This document shows positions 12,001-23,600 of a stretch of 64,000 nucleotides of DNA, piece by piece; position 1 is the first letter of the stretch, and each line of letters starts with the position of its first letter. This DNA is from Mantamonas sphyraenae. Its lineage: Eukaryota > CRuMs > Mantamonadidae. The position numbers and the translations under genes are program-made. The stretch spans positions 248,001 through 312,000 of the forward strand of contig JAPMXV010000002.1 in NCBI GenBank assembly GCA_026936335.1. The letters are read 5' to 3'. The notes under the pieces are model-generated. The model was not told the DNA's origin, made no database searches, and worked only from the letters and a program-made list of their open reading frames with translations.

Positions 12001-15000
12001 GAGGTCTGCGGCAGGGACGCCGCAGGATGAAGCCCAGTTGTCGCACTGGCTCTTGCACAGAGGCTTGGCGGCGTCCTGGTTGTCGCAGGTGGGGAAGAAC
12101 TTGTGGCAGAAGTACTCCTTGGCAGCGGCAGCGCATCCCTCACAGGTGGTGGTGGACGCGTGGGTGTGTCCGGCGGCGCGGTTGTTTGCCTCGCCCTGAG
12201 CGATGGCAGCAGAGACGCGGTGGTCTGCGCCGAGGGTGCTTGCGCAGAAGGCGCCCTGCTTGGGGTCAACGGGCACGCAACGAGTCACCTTTTGGTTGGG
12301 CACGGGTGCGCGCGGGCTGATTGCGTTGCGCTTGGTGCGCGCAGGCATGCAGTTGGACGTGGGCAGCGAGGCGCACGAGTCGGAGCGGGAGCAGGCCGTG
12401 TTGGATGCGCTGCAGACGCTCTGGCACAGAGGGGCGGCTCCGTTGGTGGTGTTTGCAAAGCAGGACGGGAAGCGCGTGCCACACACGTAGGCCTTGTATG
12501 CGGCGAGGCAGTCGGAGGACTTGCCCTCGGCAACGCGTGCGTCGTAGTCGGCCTTGGCGGCGAGATCGAGGCTGCGGTGTTGTGCGCTGAGGGCAGTGGT
12601 CGGGTAGTCGACGGAGCAGAACGGAGTCAACAGCTGGTTGGGAATGGAGCAGAGGCCTGCGGGGCCGGCCTTGGCCAGGGCGTAGACGGGTCCGTTGATG
12701 CCCTGGAAGCGTGCGACCTGGGCGGTGCCCGAGGGCGGGTTGAGCTGGACGCGAGCCAAGTAGGTGGACGGGATGCCACCGTACATGGTAAAGTCGCCGC
12801 CGAGCCACATGTCGGAGCCGTCGATGAGGATGGCGCGGACATTGCTGTTGAAGTCGCTGTAGGTGACGTTGGCCCAGGTCTGGGTGCCAGGGGTGTAGCG
12901 GGCCACACGTGCGTAGGGCGTGGTGAACGCGCCGCCGACGTAGACGTGGGAACCAGCAGTGGCGAGGGTGTACACGTCGTTGTTGGGTTCTGCGACGCCG
13001 TTGGGCAGGCAGTTGATCTGGCCCGTGGTGCTGTTGTAGTAGGCAAGGTACCTGCAGCTGAGTGCGTTAGAGCCCGTATCGGAGTTTGAGGTGATGGTCA
13101 GGAAGTTCTTGGCCGCGTGGTAGCCGATCCAGTAGACGGGGTTGTTTGCACCGCTGCGCTGCTGGTTGCTGTTGGTCAGGAAGCGGTCGGTGTAGGCACC
13201 TGCGGTGGTGTCGTACTCGGCCAAGTAGTTGCGGTTGCCGTTGGAGCCGATGCTGCTGAACGAGCCGCCGATCATGAGCTTGTCGCCCACAGGCTTGATG
13301 TGCCAAACAACGCTGTTTGCGCCTGCGACGCCGCCAGCGGCGGAAAAGGTGCCTGCGCTGAAGCGTGCAAAGTAGTCTGCGTTTGCGTCACCGTTGAGGT
13401 TGGTAAAGGCGCCGCCAAGGTAGACGTCGTTGCCGACAAGGGCAATGGAAGTGACGTAGTTGTTGGGGTTGACAGCGGCCTGGAGGTAGCTCCAGGCATT
13501 GACGGACCAGTCGTAGACGGCGACATACGAGGCAGGGACGGTGCCGGTGGAGGTAAAGTCACCGCCAGCGTAGATGAGGTTGCCCTTGACGGCAAGGGTG
13601 CGCACGTCGTTGTTGAGGGTGGAGTTTGCCAGCGCAGAGAAGGTCTGCGAGGTGACGTTGTACGAAGTGATGTACGCACCGTGGTTGGTAAAGTCACCGC
13701 CGAGGATGATGATCTCCGAGTTGAGCTTGGCAAGGGCACGGACGCGTGCGTTGAGGGGGCTGGTGGTCGGGGCGTGCCAGGTGCCGTCTGCCGGGACGTA
13801 GTAGGCAAAGTTGTCTGCGTTGCCCTGGTTGTCGGCGTTGGAAAAGTCGCCACCGACGTAGAGGCGGCCATTGTCGGCAAGGAGAGCGCGGACAACGGTG
13901 TTGAAGACGACGCCATTGTTGCCGATGCTGGGCTGCAGGGCCTGGACCTGGCGGTTCGCCATGTCGTAGGCAAACAGGTAGCGGGTGCCGTAGATGTTTG
14001 CGACGTCGTTTGAGAACTGACCACCGATGTACCAGACGTCACCCATGATGGCGTCGGCAAGCATGAGGTTGTTGGGACCGTAGCTGGAATCCGGGAACAT
14101 GGACTCAAACATGCTTGTGGCGCGGTTGTACAGCACGATCTCCTTGCTGTAGACGCGTCCGGTTTCTGTGAATGCGCCTCCGATGAAAAGGTCGTTTGCG
14201 TTTGCCGGGGACGGGGTCATGGCATAGACGGCGGAGCTGAAGTAGTAGTCCTGGTCGACGAAGCGCTGGGTGACCATGTCCATGATGGCAAAGCGGGAAC
14301 GTTGGTAGCTGTTGCGAGTGTAGCGGGTGGATGTAAAGTCACCGCCGAGGAAGACAGCCTTGTTGCCGTTGTACATGCCGACGTGGATGGCGCGCACGTT
14401 GTTGTTCAGGGTGTCGTTGCCGTTGCGTCCGTTGTAGGAGTCGAGGGCGTAGACGTTGTTTGTGTCGAGGTCGATGACACCGACGCGCTGGCAACGGGAG
14501 CAGTAGCCGAGCTGTCCAAAGGAGCCGCCGACGTAGAGGTCGTTGTTTGCGGTGTCGTGGTAGAGGGTGTACACGGTGCTTTGTGGTGTAGGCGTGGTTG
14601 TACGGTGTGCTGACGCCGTCCTGTGTGTGGCGCTGCAGGTAGTAGGTCTGGACGCCCATGCTGCTGCCCTGGCCCGCAACAAAGAGGTTGTTGTGGATGT
14701 CGTTGATAGCCCAAACGGTGCTTCCAATGTTGCCAGTGAGGACGCTCTGGATGTTGTCGTTTGCATCGACGCCTGCGAGGTAGCGGTGGGTGTAGTCGGG
14801 GTCACTTTGCGTAATGCCGCCTCCCACGAGGACGGTGTTTGCGTCGTACATGTCGAGTGCATATGCGGTGCCGCTGGGAATGCGGTCGTCGCGTGTCACG
14901 TATCGCCAGACACCAGTGCGTGCGTTCCAGATGGCGACGGGGCCGACGGGCATGGCTTGGTTGCCCGGGGTGGTCTGGAAGGCACCGGCGACAATGACGT

Positions 15001-16575
15001 TGTCGCCCTGGACGGCGATGGCCTGGACAGTGCCTCCGACGCCAGCGTAGTCGCCGCGACGGCCACCAAGGCGATGGTAGCGGTTGGTGTTGAAGTCGTA
15101 GCGGACGATGTAGTTGGAGCCGGGCACGTCTGTGAGGGCGCCGAAGGAGCCTCCGATGAAGAGGGAGGATCCGTTGAGGACGAGGGTGTAGACGGAGCTG
15201 GTGGGGCCCTCGCAGTTTGCGAGACGGCGGAAGGTGTCTGTGGCGTTGTTGTAGACGGCGATGTAGTCAAGGAGATAGTCGCCGTCGACGTTGGAAAAGT
15301 CGCCTCCAACAATGATTGTGTTTGCATCGCGGATGGCGATGGCGCGGACATCGTTGTTGAGGGCATTGTTTGCCAGACGGTTCCACTGCTTGGTGGAGCG
15401 AGTGTACTTGGCAATGTAGTTTGCGCCGGCGGAGGTGATGCCTGTGCCCTGGACACCGACAAAGAGGTCGTCGTTGCCGAGCATGGCAAGAGCCCAGACG
15501 TCGGTGTTGAAGGGCTGGGCGTTGTCGACGGCACGCATTGTGCCTGTGTTGACGCCGTCCCAGTAGGCGAGCCTGTCAGCGTTGACGTCGCCAGCAGCAT
15601 TGGTGAAGGAACCACCAATGTACATGCCGTTGGTTCCGTCGTTTGCCGGGGTAATGGCAAAGACGTTGCCAGACATGAGGGGCGTTTTGTCCAACTTGGG
15701 GGAGGACGAGTTTGCGGCGGCAAGACCGACGGCTGAGGTGGTCGGGTTGCTGCCCACGGTGGTGAAGGTACCACCGATGACGATACCAGGACTAGATGGG
15801 CTGCTGTAGATGGCGCGCACCTGGTTGTTGGTGTTGAAGTCGAGGTTGCGGACGTTTGTGATCTCGAGGGTGTCGAGCTTGAGGGCAAAGAGGTCCGAGT
15901 AGGTGAAGGCGTTGTTGGGGAGATCGCGAGTGACGCGAGAAAACGATCCTCCTATGTAGATGGGATTTGCAGCTGTGGAGAGGGGTTCGGTGAGGGATTG
16001 GCAGGGTGTGAGGGAGCGTTTTGGCGCAGGTTGACCGTTGGTTACATTGGGAAAACGGTTTGCGAGAGGGCACACTCAGAAGAGTGAGGGCGGGCAGACA
16101 CGGCCATGGTGGATGCCAGGAGGGTGCCGGGTGGGTAGTGGGCTGGCGTGGGGAATATGGGCGGCGGTGGTGGGCGGGTGTGGATGCGCGCATGGAGGAA
16201 AAAACGGAGGGGAGGGGAGTGTGCGCGCGTAAAAGAACCGGGGCGGCAAGATCGAAGCGGGGGGTGGGCACAAGCCATCCGTGATCGCAGCATGCAGGCA
16301 GAGGAGACGGGAGAGCAAAAGTGGGAGAACAAACGGGGATGCGGGTAATGCATGCATGGTGGCCAAAGGCGTGCTTGGCCAAGAGGCGAGGAGAACGGGC
16401 GCACAGAGTGTGGAGAGGAGCTGCATGAACGCTGTGGAAGAATTCGTGTTGCGAGAAGGGATCGCAAGAGGACATGGCAAGTGGTAGAGACGGGCAGGGA
16501 GAGGGACATACCCATGGCGAAAGCCGCAATGCCCAAAAGGAGCAGGATGGGAAGCGTTCGATTTGTTGTTCTCAT
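6022..16575 (-). CDS. Giant secreted-type beta-propeller repeat receptor with Frizzled-like cysteine modules (paralogue A)
   Basis: Exon 1 (16575-16512) encodes a signal peptide beginning MRTTNRTLPILLLLG. A 539-nt phase-1 intron (GTATGT...CCACAG, 15973-16511) follows, then one exon to 6022, giving about 3,337 residues. The body consists of roughly 50-residue repeats whose core reads LYVGGSFT..., then an aromatic strand (IARYN, LAYYN), a W or F, and N-x-V-x-A-L; it resembles kelch, galactose-oxidase or delta-60 propeller blades. Two tandem cysteine-rich modules lie near 11950-12650 and one near 6270-6575. The last has ten cysteines with Frizzled-CRD-like order (FACASAFPAC, PVCRSACEAAARAC). A transmembrane helix (GEIIAIVFGALIFVGGVAAVV) and a short basic tail end the protein. 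One extra base in a TTT run (14580-14582) breaks the frame; removing it makes the total divisible by three. A cell-surface adhesion or receptor role is inferred. Confidence 0.85.
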
Positions 16576-16663
16576 GCGAATCGCTGCCGGTTTTGGTTGG
16601 GGCAGCCCGCGGCCAGCACGCAGGCGGCCACAGGGCTCTCGCGATGGCTGACAGAAGAGCAAC

Positions 16664-17430
16664 TCAGTCCTTGAGGATGCCGAGGATCTCGTCATCACGG
16701 TAGAGAACGTAGTCCTCCTCGTCCAGGGTGAGCTGGGCCCCGCCATACTCGGGCAGGATGACGCGCTGGTTGGGCTCAACGGACATGGGGATGAGGTCGC
16801 CATCACGAGTGCGAGCACCGGCACCTGCAGGGGTGGAGGAAGGGAGGGGAAGATGAGAATGATGGACATGGGCGAGAGAACGAGGCAAAGGTGCGCATGG
16901 GCGGGTGGTGTGTGTGTGAGCGGACGGAAGATTTTCGAGCGGTGACGGAAGTCGGAAATTGCAAGGGAAGCAGTGGCGCGGAAGGCAACGGGAGGTGTTG
17001 GAGAGACAGTGGACATGCGGGGAGCTGGGGAAATGGGAGAGAAGGGGCGTGGTGTGGACGGGGGTTGTGTAGTGGATGATGTGAAGACACGTACCGACGG
17101 CAACGACGACGCCTTCGTTGAGCTTGTTCTTGCCGGAGTCCGGCAGGAGCAAACCACCCTTGGTCTTGGTGGGAGCGACAACACGCTGGACGAGCACACG
17201 GTCAAGCAGCGGCACAAACTTGTTGGACTGGACAGGAGGCGACAGGGTGGGTGTGAGTCGCATGGGTGAGGGGTATGGTGTGAACGGAAACGAAGCGGAG
17301 GTGCGCATGTCAGGCAGTCCGGAGGACGGGGCGTGTGCAGTGAACACGTGCAGAGCTGCGACAATCACGTGACGGGAAAGGTGTGTGGACAGTGTGCTCC
17401 GGGTATAGGGAGCGGGCGTGCGCGTACCAT
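16664..17430 (-). CDS. HSPE1: Mitochondrial chaperonin 10 (GroES/HSP10), three exons
   Basis: This is the co-chaperonin that caps HSP60 during protein folding in the mitochondrial matrix. The exons are 17430-17428 (only the ATG), 17227-17095 and 16824-16664, giving 98 residues, the usual length. The mature N-terminus reads SNKFVPLLDRVLVQR, followed by the mobile-loop segment TKTKGGLLLPDSG, and later LPEYGGAQLTLDEEDYVLYR and the end ILGILKD, all typical of Cpn10. Intron 1 (17228-17427, GTACGC...GTCCAG) falls directly after the start codon in phase 0. Intron 2 (16825-17094, GTACGT...CTGCAG) is phase 1 after VVAVG. The gene lies between the two giant propeller genes and is head-to-head with the plus-strand one. 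Confidence 0.93.
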
Positions 17431-17621
17431 TTGGTTGACGAAAAACTGTTGAGCTGGGTGAGGCGGTGCGAGGGCGTGGACCATTGCAATTGTTGGTGGT
17501 GCATTGGGTTGGAGGAGAGAAGAGGATGCTGCATGTGGTCAAGGGGTCAAAAGGTGTGCCTGTGGTTTCGTGTGTGGTTCCCTGTGGCGTCGCCGCACTC
17601 AACATTTTTCATCGAAGAGCA
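17431..17621. promoter_or_regulatory. Divergent promoter region of HSP10 and giant propeller gene B
   Basis: Only 191 bases separate the two start codons, so both promoters and 5' untranslated regions must lie here or overlap. An ATTGG (CCAAT on the other strand) occurs at 17503-17507. I see no TATA box and no proper heat-shock element; TTCATCGAA near the right edge has the wrong spacing. Confidence 0.45.
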
Positions 17622-20600
17622 ATGACAACACCACGCTCGACAGCCTTGCTGTTGGCCTTGTGCTGCATCATTGCTTCGACTATTGCAGCCTCTGACTATG
17701 TAGTCGGAGGAAGCTTTACGTATCTGAGGGAGACGAATCCGCCCACGACCAACCTGCGACAGGGTGTGGTGATGTGGGACACGGCAGCAAACACGCTGTC
17801 GACGTTCAAGGGGATCACCCCGAACAACTACGCTCTGGCCATTGTGGAGCGCAATGGAGGCGTGTACATCGGTGGACGCTTCTCGAGCTTCACGAACGGC
17901 ACGACGACGTCGATCCCGGCGCCGTACTTTGTGCATCATGGAAGCGGGGCGAATGCTGCATTCGACACGCCGCCTGGCGTGAATACGTTTGTGAACGCAA
18001 TCGCACCGGCGTTGGACAAGACCAACGGTGTGTACCTGGGTAAGTTTGTGTGTGTGTGTGATGCGATTGCACCCCATCCTGCGCTACGCCGGCAAAGGCT
18101 GCACAGCTGCAATTGGGAAATTGGCCCTAAAAAGGCTACTGCAAGTCCGCTGCACCCTGAGCTTGCGCACGGAGGCATGCGCATTGGCCGTGCATACACG
18201 TCGCCCAAAAGGCTTTGTTATCAAGGGGAGCCTTGGAGAGGGTAGAAGTATGCATGCCAAGCCAACTGCATTTGCAGGAGTCGCAGGCGCGCTGCGAGGC
18301 TGCACCACAGTGCACAATTTTGTGTGTCGCTGACAACCTGCCGCAACTCACATCCGCCCCCCTGCACACAGCGGGAGATTTTACATCCCCTGCCGGACGC
18401 GTTCAGTACTACAACCCGGCGACCAACACCTACACGGCCGTGTCAGGCTCTAATACGCTTGGCCAGGTGCTGGCCATGAGTACGTTGTCGTGAGCGCGCG
18501 AATTCGCCAGTTGCGCTCTTGTGGAAAAGTGAGGACAACACAGGCCGAGGATGGTCCAAACTAAAAACTAACACACAATGGTGCACGACACACAGCCATG
18601 GTGGGCACCAACGACCTCTTTGTGGGTGGCAACTGGAATAACGGACCGGGTAGCCCTGCATCCAACGATGTTGCTCGCTACACGATCAGCACGAACCAGT
18701 GGAACAGCCTGGGCGCTTCTCCGTCGCACATCAGTGGTACAGTGTTTGCTTTGGCCGCAAAGGATGCGCAGAACATCTTCATTGGAGGTTCGTTCACGTA
18801 CGTCCCCAACACGGCAGGCAACAACCTGCTCCGGTACAACAACGACACCAACGAGTTTATCCCCTTGACTGGATGCGACACGTTCGGAGGCGTTGTGTAC
18901 GCCCTCGCGGTCGACGGCAACACGCTGTGGATCGGATCGAACAGCGGCGTCTCGGGACATGTGTACGTACTTGGGTACGACATCCCGACACGGCGCTACT
19001 TTGGCCTGAAGGGCCAGGAATCGGGTAGCCACGTTGGTATCAGCAGCACTGTGCAAAGCCTGGCCGTGCGTGGCAACATCCTTGCCATTGGAGGCAACTT
19101 TGTTACAACGCGTGACAGCAATTCGCCCGCTCCGTATGTGGCACTGTACAACAAGGTCACGGGTGCATGGACGTACCCGCTGCCTGCAGACGGCCAATCT
19201 CTGCGATCCACGGCGTACGTTGTGGCCTGGCTCAGCGACACTCAGTTGCTGATCGGCTCGTCGGCGACGGTGGCTCCTGCGTTCAACCTTGTTCAGTACG
19301 CGGCGGCTGTCGGCAACGGTGGCAAGACAATGCAGCCTCTGGATAGCACGAGCGTCACACGCTCGGGCAACGTGCTCGACATGCTCAGCACGGCTGCTGG
19401 CGAGCTGTGGATTGCTGGTAGCTTTTCGACGCACGAGGCGAGCACCAACTATCTGTACAAGCGCACGTCGACCAACGCTATGGTGCAGCCCTTCCCCAAC
19501 GCTGCCATCAACGGCAACGTGCGTGAGCTGTACCACCACGCTGCATCGAACACGCTGTATTTTGGTGGCGATTTCTCAAGCGCGGGCGCGTGCCAGGACA
19601 CGCGCTGCCGCTACGTGGGTGCGATCAACCTGGCCACAGGCGCGTACTCGCCTGTGTTTGTGGAGCCGTACATGGCCAATGGTGGCGTGTACTCGCTCCA
19701 GCGGGTGAAGGACCCGCAGAACAACAACGACCTGCTCCTGGTTGGTGGCTCCTTTACCAGCCAGTACGGCTATTCTTACGGCAACGACTACTTTGTAGTG
19801 TACGATCTCACTGCCAACAAGTGGAAGACCGACGTTTGGGGCACCAACAACATTGTGTACGACATGGTGGCTGTGCCTGGCAGTACGACGGACGCCTACG
19901 TCGTAGGTTCCTTTACCCAGGGCAATTACCTGAGGAGCGGCAGTCTGCTGTCGTACTCGTACAGCATGGACCGCTTCCAGCAGTCCAACCCTGCCAACCA
20001 GGACCTGGCCGGCGACGTGTACACTGTGGCTATGCTGGCCAACACGGACCGTTTGGTGGTGGGTGGCTCGATGACCAGCGTGCGTGGCACAACTGAGTCT
20101 CGCTACCTTGCACAGTGGGTCATCGGCACGAACAACCCGATCCCGCTGTACAACGAAGGCACGTCCAGCAGCACGCCGTCCTTCAACGGCCAGGTTGAAC
20201 ATGTCATCAACCACAACGGACGCTACTTTGTGGCCACAGGGGCAACCAACATCAACAGCGTCGCCAACAACGACTATGTGGTGGAGTACCTGCCGGCTTC
20301 CAACACGTACGTGGCCCCGTGCATGGGCAGCGTGCCTTCGGCCGCAACATACCTGGCTGTGTCCGCTGACAACAAGTGGCTGTACATCGCCACGTCGACC
20401 AGCAACGCACGCGTGATTCGCTGCGACCTGACCAACAGCAGCAGCTCGTACGAGACAGTGTCGACGACGACGGTGAACAACGTCATCAACGTGATGGTGC
20501 AGGACAAGAACAACGCCAGCATCTGGTGGCTGGGAGGCCAGTTTTCCTCGCCGTACAACTACCTGATGCGTCTGGACACGTCCTCCATGTCGTACATCGC

Positions 20601-23600
20601 ATTGCCTGCTGGCATGGCCGCTCCTTCAGCCTCTGTGTACGGCATTGAGTACTACAACAACTGGTACTACATGACGGGTGCTTTTACAAACGCAGGTGGC
20701 TTTGCCTACTTTGCCAAGTTTGACGGCACGCAGTACCAGAACCCGCTGTCTGCAGGCAGCCCCAATGCGGTGCTTGGCAGTCCTTTTCTCCCAACTCGGG
20801 TGTGACTCTGGTGGGTACAACCGGCAAGGCCATCCTGACTGGATCGTTCACCAGCATCAACGGCAACAGCAGCTACCGCTATGTGGCCGAGGTCGATCTG
20901 AACACGGGCGTGCTGACGCCGCGCTTCATGCGCGACAACGTGGACTGGACTTCCGGCTCTGATTCTGCCTGCTACAACGCCTGGTGGATTGCGGGCAAGG
21001 ACCGTGTGTACATGTCCTGCAGCAACAGCAACAACTACCCAGGATCGACCACGGTTTCCTACTTTGGCGTGTATGACGGCGCACGCCGTCGTGTGCGTGC
21101 TGTGTCGCAGGCGAGCACGCAGCCCAACTCACAGATTGTGACCATTGCCCTCAAGGGCAACATGGTGTACCTGGGAGGCAGCTTCACCACGCCAGCCCAA
21201 CGCATCATGAGCTGGAACCCGGCCACTGACACGTTTGCCGCGCTGCCGGCCAACAACGGCGGCAGCGACAACACCAACGGTCAGGTGGAAAAGATCCTTG
21301 TGGACGGCAACAACCTGGTCATCGGCGGTAGCTTCACCACTCTGTTGAACAACGCCGACGCCGACTACTTTGCCGTGTGGAACACGACGACGGTGCTGCC
21401 GCCCGATGTCACCTCGCAGGGCACCGTGTACACCATCGTAAAGGCCAACGTGAACCTTGGCCTGAACGTGCAAACGCGCAACCCGGAGATGTGCGTGTGG
21501 GTCTGGACACCGCCTCGACCCCGTTCTGCGGCCCTCTGCTGGGCGGCAGCTACATGGTGTCGAACAAACTGGCGCTGCGCGACGCTGACCGCCGTGCCAT
21601 GTACGCCGCTCGTGGCGCTGCAGCCGCCTGCCAGGCGTGCACCGACGCAGCCAAGCAGCTGTACTGTGGCAAGTACCTGCCGCAGTGCAACTCGCCCAGC
21701 GACGCGGCGCAACCGGTGTGCAAGACCGAGTGCGACAAGTACGCCGACACGTGTGGCGTGGACAAGGCGCTGGTGTGCTCCAGCTATGCCACGGCCAACT
21801 GCCGCCAGAACGTTGTGACTGGCGGCAACCCGTGTGACATTGGTGGCAACGTCTTCAACGATCCGGCACGCGAGCTTGTGGTCGGTGGCAGCTTTTCCAG
21901 CACCAATGGCGACACCCTGCGCCAGAACCTGATGTCGTGCTACAACAGTGCCACCAACACGTGGCTGATGGATGGTTGCCGCGCCTCCGGCACCGTGTAC
22001 CATTCCCTGCCCACCGGCGACGGCAAGTTCTGGGTGGCTGGCAATTTCCAGTCCCAGACCAATCCGGCCATCAACTACCTGGGGTTGTTCAACCCGATGA
22101 CCAATGCCTTTGAGTCCCTGCCTGGCTTTGTGAACTCGAACCCGAACAACGTTGTGCGCAAGCTGGCCCTGCGTGGTGGCTCTCTGTACTTCTCGGGCGA
22201 CTTTACCAACGTGTACGGCTCGGGCGCCAACTACATTGCCCGTTACAACATCAGTGCCAGTCGGTGCACCGCGTGGCCACGGGCACGCAGCCGAACAACG
22301 GTGTGTACGACTTTGAGTGGACGACCGATGGCTCCATCATGTGGCTCGTGGGCACTTTCACCACCTTTGGTGGCATTGCCAACGCAAACCGCGTCGGTGG
22401 TCTGTTTGTGAACAACGGCACGCTGGTGCCGGGCCCCATGGGTTTGGACAACGTGGTGAACACCATCGCCAGGGTGGCCAATTCCGACACCTTTGTCCTG
22501 GGTGGTTCGTTCAACTACGACAGCACACAGGTGCTGCCCAACGCGGCCCGTCTGGTGGCGTACAACCCGGCGACGGACATGTTTGAGGAGCCTCTGCCTG
22601 GACAGAACTCGAACATCAACAGCGAAGTACGCACGCTCACTCCTGTGGGCACGGTCATGTTTGTGGGTGGTCGCTGGAGCAGTGCTTTCGGCTCGAGCAA
22701 CTACCGCGAGGCATTCATTCTGGACGTGCCCAAGAACACCGTAGATCGTGTGGGGTACCGTGGTACGGTGAACAGCGACGTTTACGCCAGTTGCCCGGGT
22801 GTCAATGCCAACGAGGTCATCTTTGGTGGTTCTTTCAGCCAGGTGGACTCGCGCACGGCCCGCTACGTGACCCGCTACAACGTAGCCACGCGCCAGGTTC
22901 TTCCCCTGTCTGACCCCAACAACCTGATGAGTTCTACGGTGTACTCCGTGGCGGTCGGTCTGCATCCGTACGAGACGCTTGCTGGTGGCTCGTTCAGCTC
23001 CAGGCTGGCTTTGCACGACGACATCTCATCCGGCTGGATGCGCCCCGGACAGGGTGTCTCGAGCACTGTGTGGACCATGACCAAGGTGGACGACTACAAC
23101 TTCCTGGTGGCTGGTGACTTTCAGTACACGTATGCTGGCCCGGAAGGCAGCGTGTTGGTGCTTGACGGCGACGACATCACCAAGGACATGCTGACTTCTA
23201 GCTCGATCCCCTTGCTGGATTATTCCAACACTGGCTCGAACTATGGCCACCAGGTGACGGCCAACGGGGCGATCTGTATGTTTCGGGTCGCTTCTACATC
23301 GTCTACCGCGACTACCAGAACGGTTTCTATGCCAACGGCATCGTACGTTTCACCAAGAACTCGCCTGAACCGCAGCTGCTTGGTGGAGGCATCTACGGCG
23401 GCGGTGTGAGCAACACACACATTTGGCGCGATCGTGTGGTCGTCACAGGCGGCTTCCGCGGCGCCTTTGGTGCTCCTCTGTCTGCATTTGCGGCTGTGTG
23501 GGATCCTTTGTCCATGTTCTGGACCGGTCTGGACCAACCCGAGCCCTTTAGGCTTGTGGGCGAGATCTCGCGATCGGTCCTGGATGGCTCGTGGCTGTAC

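Noticed and set aside
11879-13089. Several plus-strand open frames rich in Gly, Val and Cys
   Set aside because: They are antisense to the cysteine modules and blades of propeller gene A.
17604-17621. Possible heat-shock element in the HSP10 upstream region
   Set aside because: TTCATCGAA has a three-base gap between half sites and stands alone; a functional element needs two-base gaps and at least three alternating units.
20784-23269. Programmed ribosomal frameshifting as the cause of the four shifts
   Set aside because: The sites share no slippery heptamer, stop codon context or downstream structure. They only share short runs of one base.
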